The notes under the pieces are model-generated. The model was not told the origin of the DNA. It did not search any database and saw nothing but the letters and a program-made list of their open reading frames with translations. Below are positions 26,655-35,583 of a DNA stretch of 64,000 nt, piece by piece. The translations under genes and the position numbers were made by a program. Each line of letters starts with the position of its first letter. Within the stretch, counting starts at the first letter, position 1. Origin of the DNA: JBDHWI01 sp964590135 (lineage in GTDB: Bacteria; Chloroflexota; Anaerolineae; J036; Brachytrichaceae); NCBI GenBank assembly GCA_964590135.1, contig CAZPVX010000009.1, positions 62,001 through 126,000 on the forward strand, written 5' to 3'.

Positions 26655-26828
26655 TAGAGAACATGCACTTTATCCAGAAGATCCGCCGGCCTCGCGCAGC
26701 AATGCACAGTCCGAACGATCGCGATCCGGCGCTGCCCCAACTGCCCAATAAAGCTGCCTGAATACTCTGGCAACGCTTCCACCCGCGCAAATTGTCAGTC
26801 GAGCAGAGACTTCCGCGTCTCATATGGT

Positions 26829-26834
26829 TATAAT
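26829..26834 (+). promoter_or_regulatory. -10 element TATAAT upstream of the alpha-glucan phosphorylase gene
   Basis: A perfect TATAAT lies 79 nt before the GTG start at 26914, in the 266-nt region shared with the divergent rpiB promoter. No convincing -35 is seen at 16-18 bp. Confidence 0.4.
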
Positions 26835-26913
26835 CATTGCCACTTTACTGGTTTACCTGCCATTCGTGCCGGCATCCTCTCGCCGGCAATGGTTTATTTT
26901 CACCGGAGGCTCC

Positions 26914-29064
26914 GTGTCTGACATCGTTATCGAATCTCTTTGCAGTCTGCTGCCCAAACGCATTCACAAATTGGGCGAACTGGCCTACAACCTGTGGTGG
27001 ACGTGGCATCCCGAATCACAGCGCATCTTTCAGCGCATCGACAACGTGCTATGGGAACAGGTCTATCACAATCCCGTCAAGTTTCTGCGCCAGGCGCCGC
27101 GCAAGGCGTTGGCCAACGCAGCGAAGGACAACCGCACGCTGGACATGTATGACCGTACACTGCGTGATTTCACGAATTACATGCACAGCAAGGAAAGCGT
27201 GAACGGCAACGGCAAGACGTGGTATCAGCAGTTTAAGCATGCGTGGCCGGCAAAGAAAGGGCCGGTCGCTTATTTCTCCTTCGAATATGGCCTGCACGAG
27301 AGCCTGCCGATGTACTCCGGCGGCCTCGGCGTGCTGGCCGGCGATCATCTGAAAGAAGCCAGCGACATGGGCGTGCCGCTCGTCGGCGTCGGCTTCCTTT
27401 ACTTGCAAGGCTACTTCCGCCAGCGCATCACCGAAGACGGCTGGCAGGAAGCGAACTACGATCAGCTCGATTTCGAGCAGTTGCCCATCACCCAGGTGCA
27501 TGACGCCGCCGGCGACCCCCTGGTGCTGTGCGTCGAAATGCCCGGCCGCTGCATATATTTCAACATGTGGAAGGCGCAGATCGGGCGCGTGCCGCTGTAT
27601 CTCATGGATACTGACCTGCCAGAGAACTCGCCGCAGGATCGCGTGTTGACGCAGCGGCTTTACACACCAGACCCCGACACGCGCATCAACCAGGAGATGG
27701 TGTTGGGCATTGGTGGCGTGCGCGCGCTGCGCGAGATGAAGATTGCGCCAGCGGTGTGGCATATGAACGAGGGTCATCCCGCATTCCTGACGCTGGAGCG
27801 CGCAAGAGAGCTGGTGCAAAAGGGCAAGACCTTCGAGCAGGCGGTCCAGATCGTGAAGAAGAACACCGTCTTCACCACGCACACACCGGTGCCGGCGGGC
27901 AATGACAAATTCCCGGCCTGGCAGATCGACCGTCACCTCAACGGCTTCTGGGAACAACTCGGCATCACCCGCGACCAGTTCATGGCGTTGGGCAATGATG
28001 AAGGCGCCTTCGGCATGACCCCGCTCGCGTTGCGCCTGTCTTCCAAGGCAAACGGCGTAAGCGAGTTGCATGGCGAGGTGAGCCGCGCGATGTGGAAGTG
28101 GATGTATCCAAACGGAGATGTGCCGATCGGCCACATCACCAACGGCATTCACACGCAGACGTGGCTGTCGCGGCGCATGAAGCGACTATTCGATGGCTAT
28201 CTCGGCGCCGGCTGGCTCAACCGCCTCGACGACCCTGAAACATGGGAGATGCTCGACGAAATCCCCGATGACGATCTGTGGACTGTCCGCAAGCACCTCA
28301 AGCGCAAGCTGGCCTCGTTCATGCGTGACCGCGCGCGCGTGAAGTGGATCACACACCTGCAACACCCGGTGCAGATCGTGGCCGGCGGCGTGCTGATCGA
28401 TCCCAATGTGCTGACCATCGGCTTTGCGCGCCGCTTTGCCACCTACAAGCGCGCCACGCTGATGCTGCGCGATGTGCCGCGCCTGATGCGCCTGATCAAC
28501 AACCCCGCTATGCCCGTGCAGATCCTGTTCGCCGGCAAATCGCACCCAGCCGACGAACCAGGCAAGCGATTGATTCAGGAGCTGTATCGCACGGTGAAGA
28601 ACGCCGACAGCGCCGGCCGGCTGGTGTTCATCGAGGACTACGACATGAACGTGGCGCGCTATCTGGTGCAGGGCGTGGACGTGTGGATGAACACACCGCG
28701 CCGGCCCTACGAGGCCAGCGGCACCAGCGGCATGAAGGCCGGCTTGAATGGCGCGCTCAACTTCAGTGTGCTGGATGGCTGGTGGCGCGAATGCTGGAAT
28801 GGCAAGAATGGCTGGGCCATTGGCGAGGACAAGAGCTTCGACGACATCGAAAAGCAAGACCATGCTGATTGCGAGTCGCTCTACAGCACGCTGGAAAATG
28901 AGATCGTGCCGCTGTACTACAGCACCGACGACGACGGGCTGCCGCACGAATGGTTGAAATGGATGCGCGAGTCAATTCGCACGGTGGCGCCGGCATTCAG
29001 CACGCGCCGCATGGTGAAGCAATATGTGCAAGAGGCATATGCGCCGCTGGCGAATGACAAGTAG
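26914..29064 (+). CDS. glgP: Alpha-glucan (glycogen/maltodextrin) phosphorylase, GT35
   Basis: The 716-residue enzyme releases glucose 1-phosphate from alpha-1,4-glucans using pyridoxal phosphate. The PLP-site motif E-A-S-G-T-S-G-M-K-A-G-L-N-G is near residue 600; the N-terminal LAYNLWWTWHPES motif marks the shorter bacterial/archaeal subfamily rather than the E. coli MalP type. VWHMNEGHPAFLTLE and GFARRFATYKRATL are also typical. The GTG at 26914 is preferred over the ATG at 26824 because GGAGG (26905-26909) precedes it and homologous sequence begins there. It lies divergent from the pentose-phosphate cluster, supplying sugar phosphate to the same pathways. Confidence 0.93.
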   Translation: MSDIVIESLCSLLPKRIHKLGELAYNLWWTWHPESQRIFQRIDNVLWEQVYHNPVKFLRQAPRKALANAAKDNRTLDMYDRTLRDFTNYMHSKESVNGNGKTWYQQFKHAWPAKKGPVAYFSFEYGLHESLPMYSGGLGVLAGDHLKEASDMGVPLVGVGFLYLQGYFRQRITEDGWQEANYDQLDFEQLPITQVHDAAGDPLVLCVEMPGRCIYFNMWKAQIGRVPLYLMDTDLPENSPQDRVLTQRLYTPDPDTRINQEMVLGIGGVRALREMKIAPAVWHMNEGHPAFLTLERARELVQKGKTFEQAVQIVKKNTVFTTHTPVPAGNDKFPAWQIDRHLNGFWEQLGITRDQFMALGNDEGAFGMTPLALRLSSKANGVSELHGEVSRAMWKWMYPNGDVPIGHITNGIHTQTWLSRRMKRLFDGYLGAGWLNRLDDPETWEMLDEIPDDDLWTVRKHLKRKLASFMRDRARVKWITHLQHPVQIVAGGVLIDPNVLTIGFARRFATYKRATLMLRDVPRLMRLINNPAMPVQILFAGKSHPADEPGKRLIQELYRTVKNADSAGRLVFIEDYDMNVARYLVQGVDVWMNTPRRPYEASGTSGMKAGLNGALNFSVLDGWWRECWNGKNGWAIGEDKSFDDIEKQDHADCESLYSTLENEIVPLYYSTDDDGLPHEWLKWMRESIRTVAPAFSTRRMVKQYVQEAYAPLANDK

Positions 29065-29086
29065 CTGAACGTCAGCCACAGAAAAG

Positions 29087-29122
29087 AAAGAACACGTCAC
29101 CGATTGGAGACGTGTTCTTTTT
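29087..29122. terminator. Bidirectional intrinsic terminator
   Basis: A perfect 12-bp stem (AAAGAACACGTC with its complement at 29109-29120) encloses a 10-nt loop and runs into TTTTT on the plus strand. On the minus strand the stem is followed by CTTTCTTTTC. It separates the convergent phosphorylase and hydrolase genes. Confidence 0.9.
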
Positions 29123-29141
29123 GTGTCGGCGTGATCCGTCG

Positions 29142-30218
29142 CTATCGCGCCGACTGATGCTGCGCCGGCGCGCGCTGCGGTTTGGCGGCCTGCTCTGCCC
29201 GCGCGACCAGCTTATCCATCTCCGTGATGACGAGGCGCGGATCATCCCAATGCACCTGCGCGCCAGCATATTCAGCCGGCACCACGCGCCAGTTTGGCAG
29301 GTTTGCCAGTTGCGCCGCGCGATCGAAGCGGGCAAATGGATCCTGCCCATAGATCAGCAATGACGGTTGTGTGAGCGCGCAATAGGTTTGGAAGATTGCC
29401 GGCGTGGATAGCTTCGCTGCAAGGGCGTGAAACGGCGCCACCTCAGCATCAGGCTGGTGACTGGTGACATAGGCATAGTTCACCGTGTTCTTGCTCACTG
29501 GCGTCTTCTGGCTGATGCGCAGTAAATTCTTCAGCCCCGGGCGCGAGGTGAGCAGATCGAACAGCGGTCGCGCCCACAGCGGCGTGCGCAGCAGGCCCAA
29601 CACCACATCACTGCCCAGCTTCATCTCATCGCGCATGCTCATGCCGGTGGGCGAGATGAAGGTAAGCGCGCGAAATTTGTCGGGGCGCGCCAATGCAGCC
29701 TGCGCCAGAAATTCGCTGCCGAGCGCAAGCCCGGCCGCATCCACGACCTCATTGCCCAGCGCCTGCTCGATCAAATCGAGGATGGCATCGCGGTAGAGTG
29801 CCGGCGCATAGGGGCGGTCGCCGCGCTCAGAGAAACCGAAGCCAGGCAGGTCAAGCGCGATCACACGCCGGCTGTGCGAGTAATAGTCAAACAGCGGCTT
29901 CATCTCGTAGCTGGATGCAGCCGCGTTGATCGAATGGATGAGCAACAGTGGTGGAACGCCCTTCTTCAGCGGGCCGGCGCTGTAATAGGCCAGCATGCCG
30001 CTGCGCCGGCTGCGAAACTGCATCAGATCGCCCTTCACCGCGGCAGTCATGGGAATGTAGTGGAACACGCGCGTGCGCGACCACGCGATGGCCGCAAGGC
30101 CAACACCGGTGAGCGCCAGTGCGCCAGCAGCCAGCACCGCTGGCACCACTGAATGCTTCCTTTGCGGCGCCGGCATGGGCGCAATCGCATGGGGCGAAGG
30201 GGCGTTGTGTGCAGGCAT
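29142..30218 (-). CDS. Membrane-anchored alpha/beta-hydrolase-fold protein lacking the nucleophilic serine
   Basis: The 358-residue protein has an N-terminal membrane helix (about 24-47) and an alpha/beta-hydrolase domain: oxyanion region LLLIHSINAA (91-100), ALDLPGFGFSERG (121-133), acid residue in LLIYGQDPFARF and His in AQVHWDDP. The nucleophile elbow, normally G-x-S-x-G, reads G-L-A-L-G at 163-167, with Ala at the catalytic Ser position. It may be inactive or use a nearby Ser168. The ATG at 30218 (MPAHNAPSPH) is the likely start. It is divergent from the CapA-like gene. Confidence 0.75.
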   Translation of the reverse strand: MPAHNAPSPHAIAPMPAPQRKHSVVPAVLAAGALALTGVGLAAIAWSRTRVFHYIPMTAAVKGDLMQFRSRRSGMLAYYSAGPLKKGVPPLLLIHSINAAASSYEMKPLFDYYSHSRRVIALDLPGFGFSERGDRPYAPALYRDAILDLIEQALGNEVVDAAGLALGSEFLAQAALARPDKFRALTFISPTGMSMRDEMKLGSDVVLGLLRTPLWARPLFDLLTSRPGLKNLLRISQKTPVSKNTVNYAYVTSHQPDAEVAPFHALAAKLSTPAIFQTYCALTQPSLLIYGQDPFARFDRAAQLANLPNWRVVPAEYAGAQVHWDDPRLVITEMDKLVARAEQAAKPQRAPAQHQSAR

Positions 30219-30382
30219 GTCAATGTGTTGCGCTGGTCCGGCATGCGTGTGTGAATTCAAGGCATCGGCGATACGGCGACCTGCGCCGGCGGCCCACCCG
30301 CGCTCTGCGATTGTATAGCAACCACATTCGATGCGACACAACCTGGATGCCGTCTGCCAAATTGTGCGAAGATTGGCGCAGC

Positions 30383-31792
30383 ATGAAGAAGATCACATTC
30401 AACATCGTTCTCTCCGTGATGGCCGCTGCAACCATGTTGCTCTCGCCGGCGCAGCCCATGCAGGCCGCCGGCCAGCGATTTCTCGCGGTCGCCGCGCCTT
30501 TCCCCACTGTCGCCGATGGCCTGACCTTCGATCAATTGAAAGCATTCTGGGCCGGCGATGCAGCCGCCCTCAGCGACCTCAGCAACAACGGTGAAGCGCC
30601 GGCGCTGTTCGTCACCGACGAAACGATGGCTGCGCTCAAGGGCATTCTCGGCGAGCCGGGCAGCAAGGCATTGATGCAGATCGTGCCGGCAGACGGCCTG
30701 CTCGGGGCGGCTTGGAGCGCGCGGCCGGCATCGTTCGCCATCCTGCCCTTCGACCAGCTTGAGCAGCGCTGGAAGTTGCTGCATCTCGACGGCGTCAACC
30801 TGTTCGACAAGCAAGCCGACGTGAGCGCTTATCCGCTGATGACCAGCGGGCCGGCGAACCGCGACCTGAGCAAGATGACTGTGGTCGCAATGACCGGCGT
30901 CACGGCGCTGGTGCGCGGCACGGCGGTGATGATGGAGAAGAAGGGCGTGCTGTACCCCGGCGCGGCCATTCGGGATTGGCTGCGCAGCGCCGACATCACC
31001 CACATCAGCAACGAAGTGTCATTCTGGGACAAATGCCCCTACCCTTCCTTCAATGATGGCGTGACGATGTGTTCAAATCCGAAGTACATCAAGCTGCTCG
31101 AAGACGTTGGCACAGATGTAATCGAGCTGACCGGCAATCACCTGTGGGACCGCGGCGCGGACAAGCTGAATGGCACGCTCGACATGTACGATCAACTCGG
31201 CTGGCAATACTTTGGCGGCGGGCGCAATGCGGCAACCTCGCTGCGGCCGGCCAGGTTTGCGATCAACGGCAACAAGATCGCCTTCGTCGGCTGCAACTGG
31301 TTCGGCTCAAACTGGGCAACCGACACGCGCGCCGGCTCGGCACGCTGCGGCTCCAACAGCCCGCGCGACCTTGACCTCATCATCGATGCCATCAAGCAGG
31401 AACGCGCCGCGGGTTACCAAGTCATTGTCGGCATCCAGTATCTTGAGCTGTACAACTACGCCGCAACGCCGCAGCAGCACAAGGACTTCGACGCCCTGCG
31501 GCAGGCCGGCGCAGTGGTGGTGAATGGCAGCCAGGGACATCATGCGCAGGGCTTCGATGTGAACGAGCAGGGTTTTCTGCACTACGGCGTGGGCAACCTG
31601 TTCTTTGGCGATCAGGCCGGCGCCGGCACGCACCAAACCTTCGTCGACCGGCACGTGTTCTACAACGGCCAATATCTCGGTGTCGATTTGCGCACCGCAT
31701 TCATCATCGACAACAGTCAGCCGGTGCCGATGAGCGCCGATGCCCGCGCGACGCTACTGCGCAAGCTGTTCGACGTGAGTGGGTATCGATAA
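30383..31792 (+). CDS. CapA/PgsA-family secreted protein (metallophosphatase-like fold)
   Basis: The 469-residue protein has a signal peptide (about 1-29, ending QAAG) and a C-terminal CapA (PGA_cap) domain from about residue 170: VAMTGVTALVRG, HISNEVSFW, ELTGNHLWDRG, and GSQGHHAQGF followed by YGVGNLFFGDQ. The domain is known from poly-gamma-glutamate capsule synthesis but is widespread with unknown roles. The first motif, usually F-x-G-D, reads M-T-G-V here, so one usual metal-ligand Asp is missing. The first 150 residues are unassigned. The ATG at 30383 (MKKITFNIVL) gives the correct signal peptide; the long upstream open frame is antisense to the hydrolase gene. Confidence 0.8.
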   Translation: MKKITFNIVLSVMAAATMLLSPAQPMQAAGQRFLAVAAPFPTVADGLTFDQLKAFWAGDAAALSDLSNNGEAPALFVTDETMAALKGILGEPGSKALMQIVPADGLLGAAWSARPASFAILPFDQLEQRWKLLHLDGVNLFDKQADVSAYPLMTSGPANRDLSKMTVVAMTGVTALVRGTAVMMEKKGVLYPGAAIRDWLRSADITHISNEVSFWDKCPYPSFNDGVTMCSNPKYIKLLEDVGTDVIELTGNHLWDRGADKLNGTLDMYDQLGWQYFGGGRNAATSLRPARFAINGNKIAFVGCNWFGSNWATDTRAGSARCGSNSPRDLDLIIDAIKQERAAGYQVIVGIQYLELYNYAATPQQHKDFDALRQAGAVVVNGSQGHHAQGFDVNEQGFLHYGVGNLFFGDQAGAGTHQTFVDRHVFYNGQYLGVDLRTAFIIDNSQPVPMSADARATLLRKLFDVSGYR

Positions 31793-31837
31793 GCTGTGAA
31801 ATTCGCGTTCTTGATGGAGCGGAGCGCCCGCGACGAT

Positions 31838-33097
31838 TCACGCATATCGATTCGGATCGAGCAGCGCCATATTGAGTGAGGGCGTCTCGCCGCTCAGCAC
31901 CTCGCACACCAGCTTGCCTGTGATTGGCCCCAGGCTCATGCCCATCATGGCATGGCCGGCGGCGACGCTTACATTCTTGTAGCGCTTCAACCGCCCGACA
32001 TAGGGTAGGCCATCCGGCGACACCGGCCGCAAGCCGCGCCAGGGCCGCACGCCGGCGAAGTCCTCCGCCTTGAATTTCGGATAGTACTTTGGGACGGCGT
32101 TGATGATGCCGCGCACGCGCGCCGCGTTGATCGATTCATCGAGGCCGGCGATCTCCATCGTGCCGCCCACGCGCAGCGCACTGCCCATCGGGGTGACCGC
32201 CACGCGCGCCTCGACAAAGATGGCGCAGATCTCGGGCAACTGCGGTGGCGCAGGCAGTGTCAGGCTGTAACCTTTGCCGGCCTGCATCGGCAGGTTCACC
32301 TGCAAGTCGCGCGCCATGTTCGGCGTCCACGCGCCGCCGGCGATCACATATTCATCAGCCTGCATCTCACCCTTCGACGTGACAACCGCCTCGACACCGT
32401 CGCCGCTGATGCGCCAGCCAGTCACCTCGGTCTGCCAGCGAAATTCAGCGCCATTTGCGATCAGGTCGCGGGTGAGGCCGGCGACAAATCGTTGCGGCGT
32501 GAGATGGCAGTCGTTCGGATAATACACACCGCCGGCGATATCCATCGTCACGTTGGGGTCGAGTTGCGCTGCCTGCTCAGGCGTCATCACTTCGGCAGGG
32601 ATGCCGAGCGCATGCGCCGTTTTCGCTGTCTCGCCCTCTTCGTGCAAGGCATCTTCGCGCTTGCACAGCATCACCAACCCGCGCTGCACCAGGCCAAAGT
32701 CGTTGTTGCGCTGCGCGGCCAGCTCGATATAGCATTGCCGGCTGGCCATGCTCAGATCGCGCAGCACCGGCGCAGCCTGGGCAACGTGCTCGGTTGTGGC
32801 GGCCTGCCTGAACTTCAAACTCCAATCAATCAGGTCTTTATCGATGCGCGGCTTGATGTAGAACGGGCTTTCGGGCTGCCACATGGTGCGCAGGCCATAT
32901 TCGATCATGCCCGGGGCGGCGAGTGGCACGAAGTGGCTTGGCACGATCATGCCGGCGTTGCCGAGCGAGCATGAATCATGATCTAGCGCGCCGCGCTCGA
33001 CAACGATGACACGATGCCCCTTGCGCAATGCAAAATGCGCGACGCACAGGCCAATCACGCCTGCGCCGGCGACAAGCACGGTCTTGGTTGCAGTCAT
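31838..33097 (-). CDS. D-amino-acid dehydrogenase-like FAD oxidoreductase (DadA family)
   Basis: The 419-residue flavoprotein has an N-terminal FAD-binding VAGAGVIGLCVAHFALRKGH motif with ERGA at the end of beta-strand 2, the LGNAGMIVPSHFVPLAAPG segment typical of DadA, and the C-terminal G-L-R-P-x-S-P-D-G-L-P-Y-V-G motif. It should deaminate D-amino acids to 2-oxo acids and pass electrons to the respiratory chain. The ATG at 33097 (MTATKTVLVAGAG) is chosen; the open frame continues upstream into the Fur promoter. It diverges from the fur-like gene. Confidence 0.85.
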   Translation of the reverse strand: MTATKTVLVAGAGVIGLCVAHFALRKGHRVIVVERGALDHDSCSLGNAGMIVPSHFVPLAAPGMIEYGLRTMWQPESPFYIKPRIDKDLIDWSLKFRQAATTEHVAQAAPVLRDLSMASRQCYIELAAQRNNDFGLVQRGLVMLCKREDALHEEGETAKTAHALGIPAEVMTPEQAAQLDPNVTMDIAGGVYYPNDCHLTPQRFVAGLTRDLIANGAEFRWQTEVTGWRISGDGVEAVVTSKGEMQADEYVIAGGAWTPNMARDLQVNLPMQAGKGYSLTLPAPPQLPEICAIFVEARVAVTPMGSALRVGGTMEIAGLDESINAARVRGIINAVPKYYPKFKAEDFAGVRPWRGLRPVSPDGLPYVGRLKRYKNVSVAAGHAMMGMSLGPITGKLVCEVLSGETPSLNMALLDPNRYA

Positions 33098-33140
33098 TTG
33101 TGGCGAGTGTAATACCGCCGCCAACTGACAACAATGCACC

Positions 33141-33158
33141 TTGCATATATGAATGCAA
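33141..33158. promoter_or_regulatory. Inverted repeat TTGCAT-6-ATGCAA, candidate metal-regulator operator
   Basis: Perfect 6-bp arms with a 6-nt A/T-rich spacer, in the divergent region between the dehydrogenase and the Fur-family gene. Its position 73 nt before the regulator suggests autoregulation. Confidence 0.5.
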
Positions 33159-33198
33159 ATCGGTCCAGGCTGCGTAATAGCAGCAAGGAATAAAATAC

Positions 33199-33222
33199 GC
33201 TGTTGCAACAATTCGCAACAGC
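33199..33222. promoter_or_regulatory. Inverted repeat GCTGTTGC-8-GCAACAGC upstream of the Fur-family gene
   Basis: Perfect 8-bp arms lie 9 nt before the start at 33231 and directly follow a TAAAAT box (33191-33196). A protein bound here would block transcription of the regulator-transporter operon. Confidence 0.5.
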
Positions 33223-33230
33223 AAAAAGCA

Positions 33231-33689
33231 ATGCCAAACACCGATCAGCCCGATCTTTCCCGCGTCATCCGTCAGCGCGGCTTCCGCATGACGCCGCAGC
33301 GCCAAATGATTTTGGATGCGGTGGCTGCTGGCAGGGGTCACAGCACGCCGGAGCAAATTTACAGCCGCGTAGTGAAGAAGGCGCCGGCGATCAACCGTGC
33401 AACTGTCTATCGCACCCTTGATTTTCTAGCCGAGCAACACCTCATCACCAATTGCGATCTCGGCACAGGCAGCAAAGTGTATGAGATGGCCGGCGCTCAA
33501 CCGCACCACCATCTGGTCTGCGAGCGCTGCGGGCGCGTGGAACAGTTCGGCCACGAAATGATGGAAGCTGTCTTCAAGCAGATTGAAATGAAACATGGCT
33601 TCAAGATAACCACCGACCATCTGGCTTTGTTCGGTCTGTGCCGGCAGTGCCGATTAAAAAGTGAAGACTCAAAAGGAGAATCGCTCTAA
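33231..33689 (+). CDS. Fur-family metal-responsive repressor
   Basis: The 152-residue regulator has the Fur winged helix (FRMTPQRQMILDAV...NRATVYRTLDFL) and dimerisation domain with the HHH motif (AQPHHHLVCERC) and two C-x2-C pairs (CERC, CRQC) for structural zinc. Its stop codon overlaps the cbiM/nikM start (TAATG), so it is co-transcribed with a nickel/cobalt ECF transporter. A nickel- or cobalt-sensing (Nur-like) role fits this context better than iron, though Zur is also possible. The ATG at 33231 is used because the fold begins there. Two inverted repeats upstream suggest autoregulation. Confidence 0.88.
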   Translation: MPNTDQPDLSRVIRQRGFRMTPQRQMILDAVAAGRGHSTPEQIYSRVVKKAPAINRATVYRTLDFLAEQHLITNCDLGTGSKVYEMAGAQPHHHLVCERCGRVEQFGHEMMEAVFKQIEMKHGFKITTDHLALFGLCRQCRLKSEDSKGESL

Positions 33690-34642
33690 TGCTCGCATCC
33701 CCTGCTCAACTACATATCCCTGATGGCTTCTTGTCCGCACCAGTCGCCGTCTTGTTTTGGATCCTTTCAGCCATCGTCATTGCAATTGCACTGCGCCGCG
33801 TCAATGCCGATCTGGGTGAGCGGCATGTGCCGATGATGGGCGTGCTGGCGGCGTGCATCTTTGCCGGCCAGATGCTGAACTTCGCCGTCGCCGGCGGCAC
33901 ATCCGGCCACCTGCTCGGCGCAGCGCTCGCAGCCATCCTGCTCGGCCCATGGGCGGCAGTGCTGGTGATGACCAGCGTGCTTGGCGTGCAGGCGCTGATC
34001 TTCCAGGATGGCGGCCTGCTCGCGCTCGGCGCAAATATCTTCAACATGGGCATCATCGGCGCATTCGTCGGCCACTTCGCCTATGCCACACTGCGCCGGC
34101 TCTCTGGCAACAAAGCCTGGGGCATCTTCGCTGGCGGGTTCATCGGCGCATGGCTGGCGGTGGTGATCTCGGCACTCGCATGCGCGCTGCAGCTCGCCCT
34201 CTCCGGCACCTCGCCGGCCAACATCGCAGTGCCGGCGATGGGCGGCGTGCATGTGCTGATCGGCATCGGCGAAGGGTTGATCACCGTCGGCGCGCTGGCC
34301 TTCATCTACGTCGCGCGCCGCGATTTGCTCGGCATCGGCGAAGGCAAGCCGGCTGGCAAGGCTGTGTGGGTTGCCGGCTTGGTGATCGCGCTGGCGCTGG
34401 CGATCATGTCACCACTCGCATCGGCCCATCCCGACGGGTTGGAGTGGGTGGCCGAGCAGGCCGGCTTTCTACATCAAGCGTCCAGCGCGCCGTACAGCAT
34501 CATCCCCGACTACGTCATGCCGGGTGTATCGAACGAAGCGCTGGCAACCATCATCGCCGGCATCATTGGTGTGATGATCGTCGCCGCAGTTGTCGGCGCG
34601 CTGGCGCTTTCGCGACGCAATGCACAGGGCAAGACGCAATAG
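33689..34642 (+). CDS. cbiM: Nickel/cobalt ECF transporter substrate-binding protein, CbiM/NikM fused to a PDGLE (CbiN/NikN-like) domain
   Basis: The 317-residue membrane protein has the CbiM/NikM signature HIPDGFLSAPV, the metal-binding His in GGTSGHLLGA and ALGANIFNMGIIGAFVG. Its C-terminal 100 residues are the PDGLE domain (HPDGLEWVAEQAGFL plus a final helix), equivalent to the separate CbiN/NikN subunit. Together with CbiQ and CbiO it imports Ni2+ or Co2+. Eight residues (MLASPAQL) precede the metal-binding His, whereas this His is normally residue 2; no in-frame start exists closer. A ribosome site AAGGAG lies at about 33673. Confidence 0.9.
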   Translation: MLASPAQLHIPDGFLSAPVAVLFWILSAIVIAIALRRVNADLGERHVPMMGVLAACIFAGQMLNFAVAGGTSGHLLGAALAAILLGPWAAVLVMTSVLGVQALIFQDGGLLALGANIFNMGIIGAFVGHFAYATLRRLSGNKAWGIFAGGFIGAWLAVVISALACALQLALSGTSPANIAVPAMGGVHVLIGIGEGLITVGALAFIYVARRDLLGIGEGKPAGKAVWVAGLVIALALAIMSPLASAHPDGLEWVAEQAGFLHQASSAPYSIIPDYVMPGVSNEALATIIAGIIGVMIVAAVVGALALSRRNAQGKTQ

Positions 34643-34719
34643 ATTTGACATGCTGATTCGCAGACAAGCCAACATTTCGAAACGAGTGTGACCGTCTGTC
34701 TCATCACGCGCAACGCACA

Positions 34720-35571
34720 ATGCACATTCATTTTCTCGATCCCTATGAGCCAGGGAACAGCCCGATCCATACACTCGATGCGCGTGTGAAATTCGTGCTG
34801 ACGGTCACATTCATCCTCACCACTTCACTCGCGCCGGCGGGCGCCTGGCCAGTGNNNNNNNNNNCCGCCCTGCAGGATTTCCAGGAAGACCTGCTGCCGC
34901 TCTTTCTGCTGTTCGCCATCAGCATCAGCGTCATCGTCCTGTCAGATCTTGGCGTCGGCACGGTGCTGAAGCGCGCCGCCATTGCCATTCCATTTGCGCT
35001 GGCTGCGCTGCCGGTTTTGTTCACGGTGAAGGGTGAATCGCTGCTCATGGCGCAACTCGGCTTTGTCACGCTCACGATCAGCGCAGAGGGCGCAGAGCGC
35101 TTCTTCAGCATCCTGCTCAAGTCATACATCTCGCTACAGATGGCAATCGTGCTGGCAAGCTGCACGCCCTTCCCACAGTTGCTGATGGCGATGCGCGCCG
35201 TAAAAATTCCGCGCTTGCTCGTCGCCATCTTCGGGTTGATGTGGCGCTATCTATTCGTGCTGGCTGATGAGGCGACGCGATTATTGCGCGCGCGGGCCGC
35301 ACGCAGCGGGGCAACGCCGCAAGCCGGCCTCAAAACCGGCGGCTCCATCGCGTGGCGCGGCAGGGTCGCCGGCGGCATGGCCGGCAATCTTTTTCTGCGC
35401 GCACTCGACCGCGGGGATCGCATCTACGCAGCCATGGCTGCGCGCGGTTACGACGGTGAAGTGCGCGGATTCGCCTTGCCGCGCGTGCCAGCCACGCATC
35501 AAGTCGTGCTGATTGCCGGACTCATTGTGCTGGCGGCATTGTTTGGGTTGTCTCGTCTGTTTGGCGCGTAA
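34720..35571 (+). CDS. cbiQ: ECF transporter transmembrane component CbiQ, interrupted by an assembly gap
   Basis: The protein (about 283 aa) is the coupling membrane subunit of the Ni/Co transporter. NSPIHTLDARVKFVLTVTFI at the N-terminus and the coupling-helix A-R-x2-R pattern (LRARAARSG, then ALDRGDRIYAAMAARGYDG) are typical. Ten N bases at 34855-34864 interrupt it after GAWPV; the segment just after the gap (ALQDFQEDL) is not typical of the first membrane region, so the true gap length and frame are uncertain. It lies between cbiM and cbiO. Confidence 0.85.
   Translation: MHIHFLDPYEPGNSPIHTLDARVKFVLTVTFILTTSLAPAGAWPVXXXXALQDFQEDLLPLFLLFAISISVIVLSDLGVGTVLKRAAIAIPFALAALPVLFTVKGESLLMAQLGFVTLTISAEGAERFFSILLKSYISLQMAIVLASCTPFPQLLMAMRAVKIPRLLVAIFGLMWRYLFVLADEATRLLRARAARSGATPQAGLKTGGSIAWRGRVAGGMAGNLFLRALDRGDRIYAAMAARGYDGEVRGFALPRVPATHQVVLIAGLIVLAALFGLSRLFGA
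34855..34864. other. Assembly gap (10 N)
   Basis: Ten undetermined bases inside cbiQ. The reading frame happens to continue across ten bases, but the real length is unknown. Confidence 0.99.
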
Positions 35572-35583
35572 TGGTTTTACATC

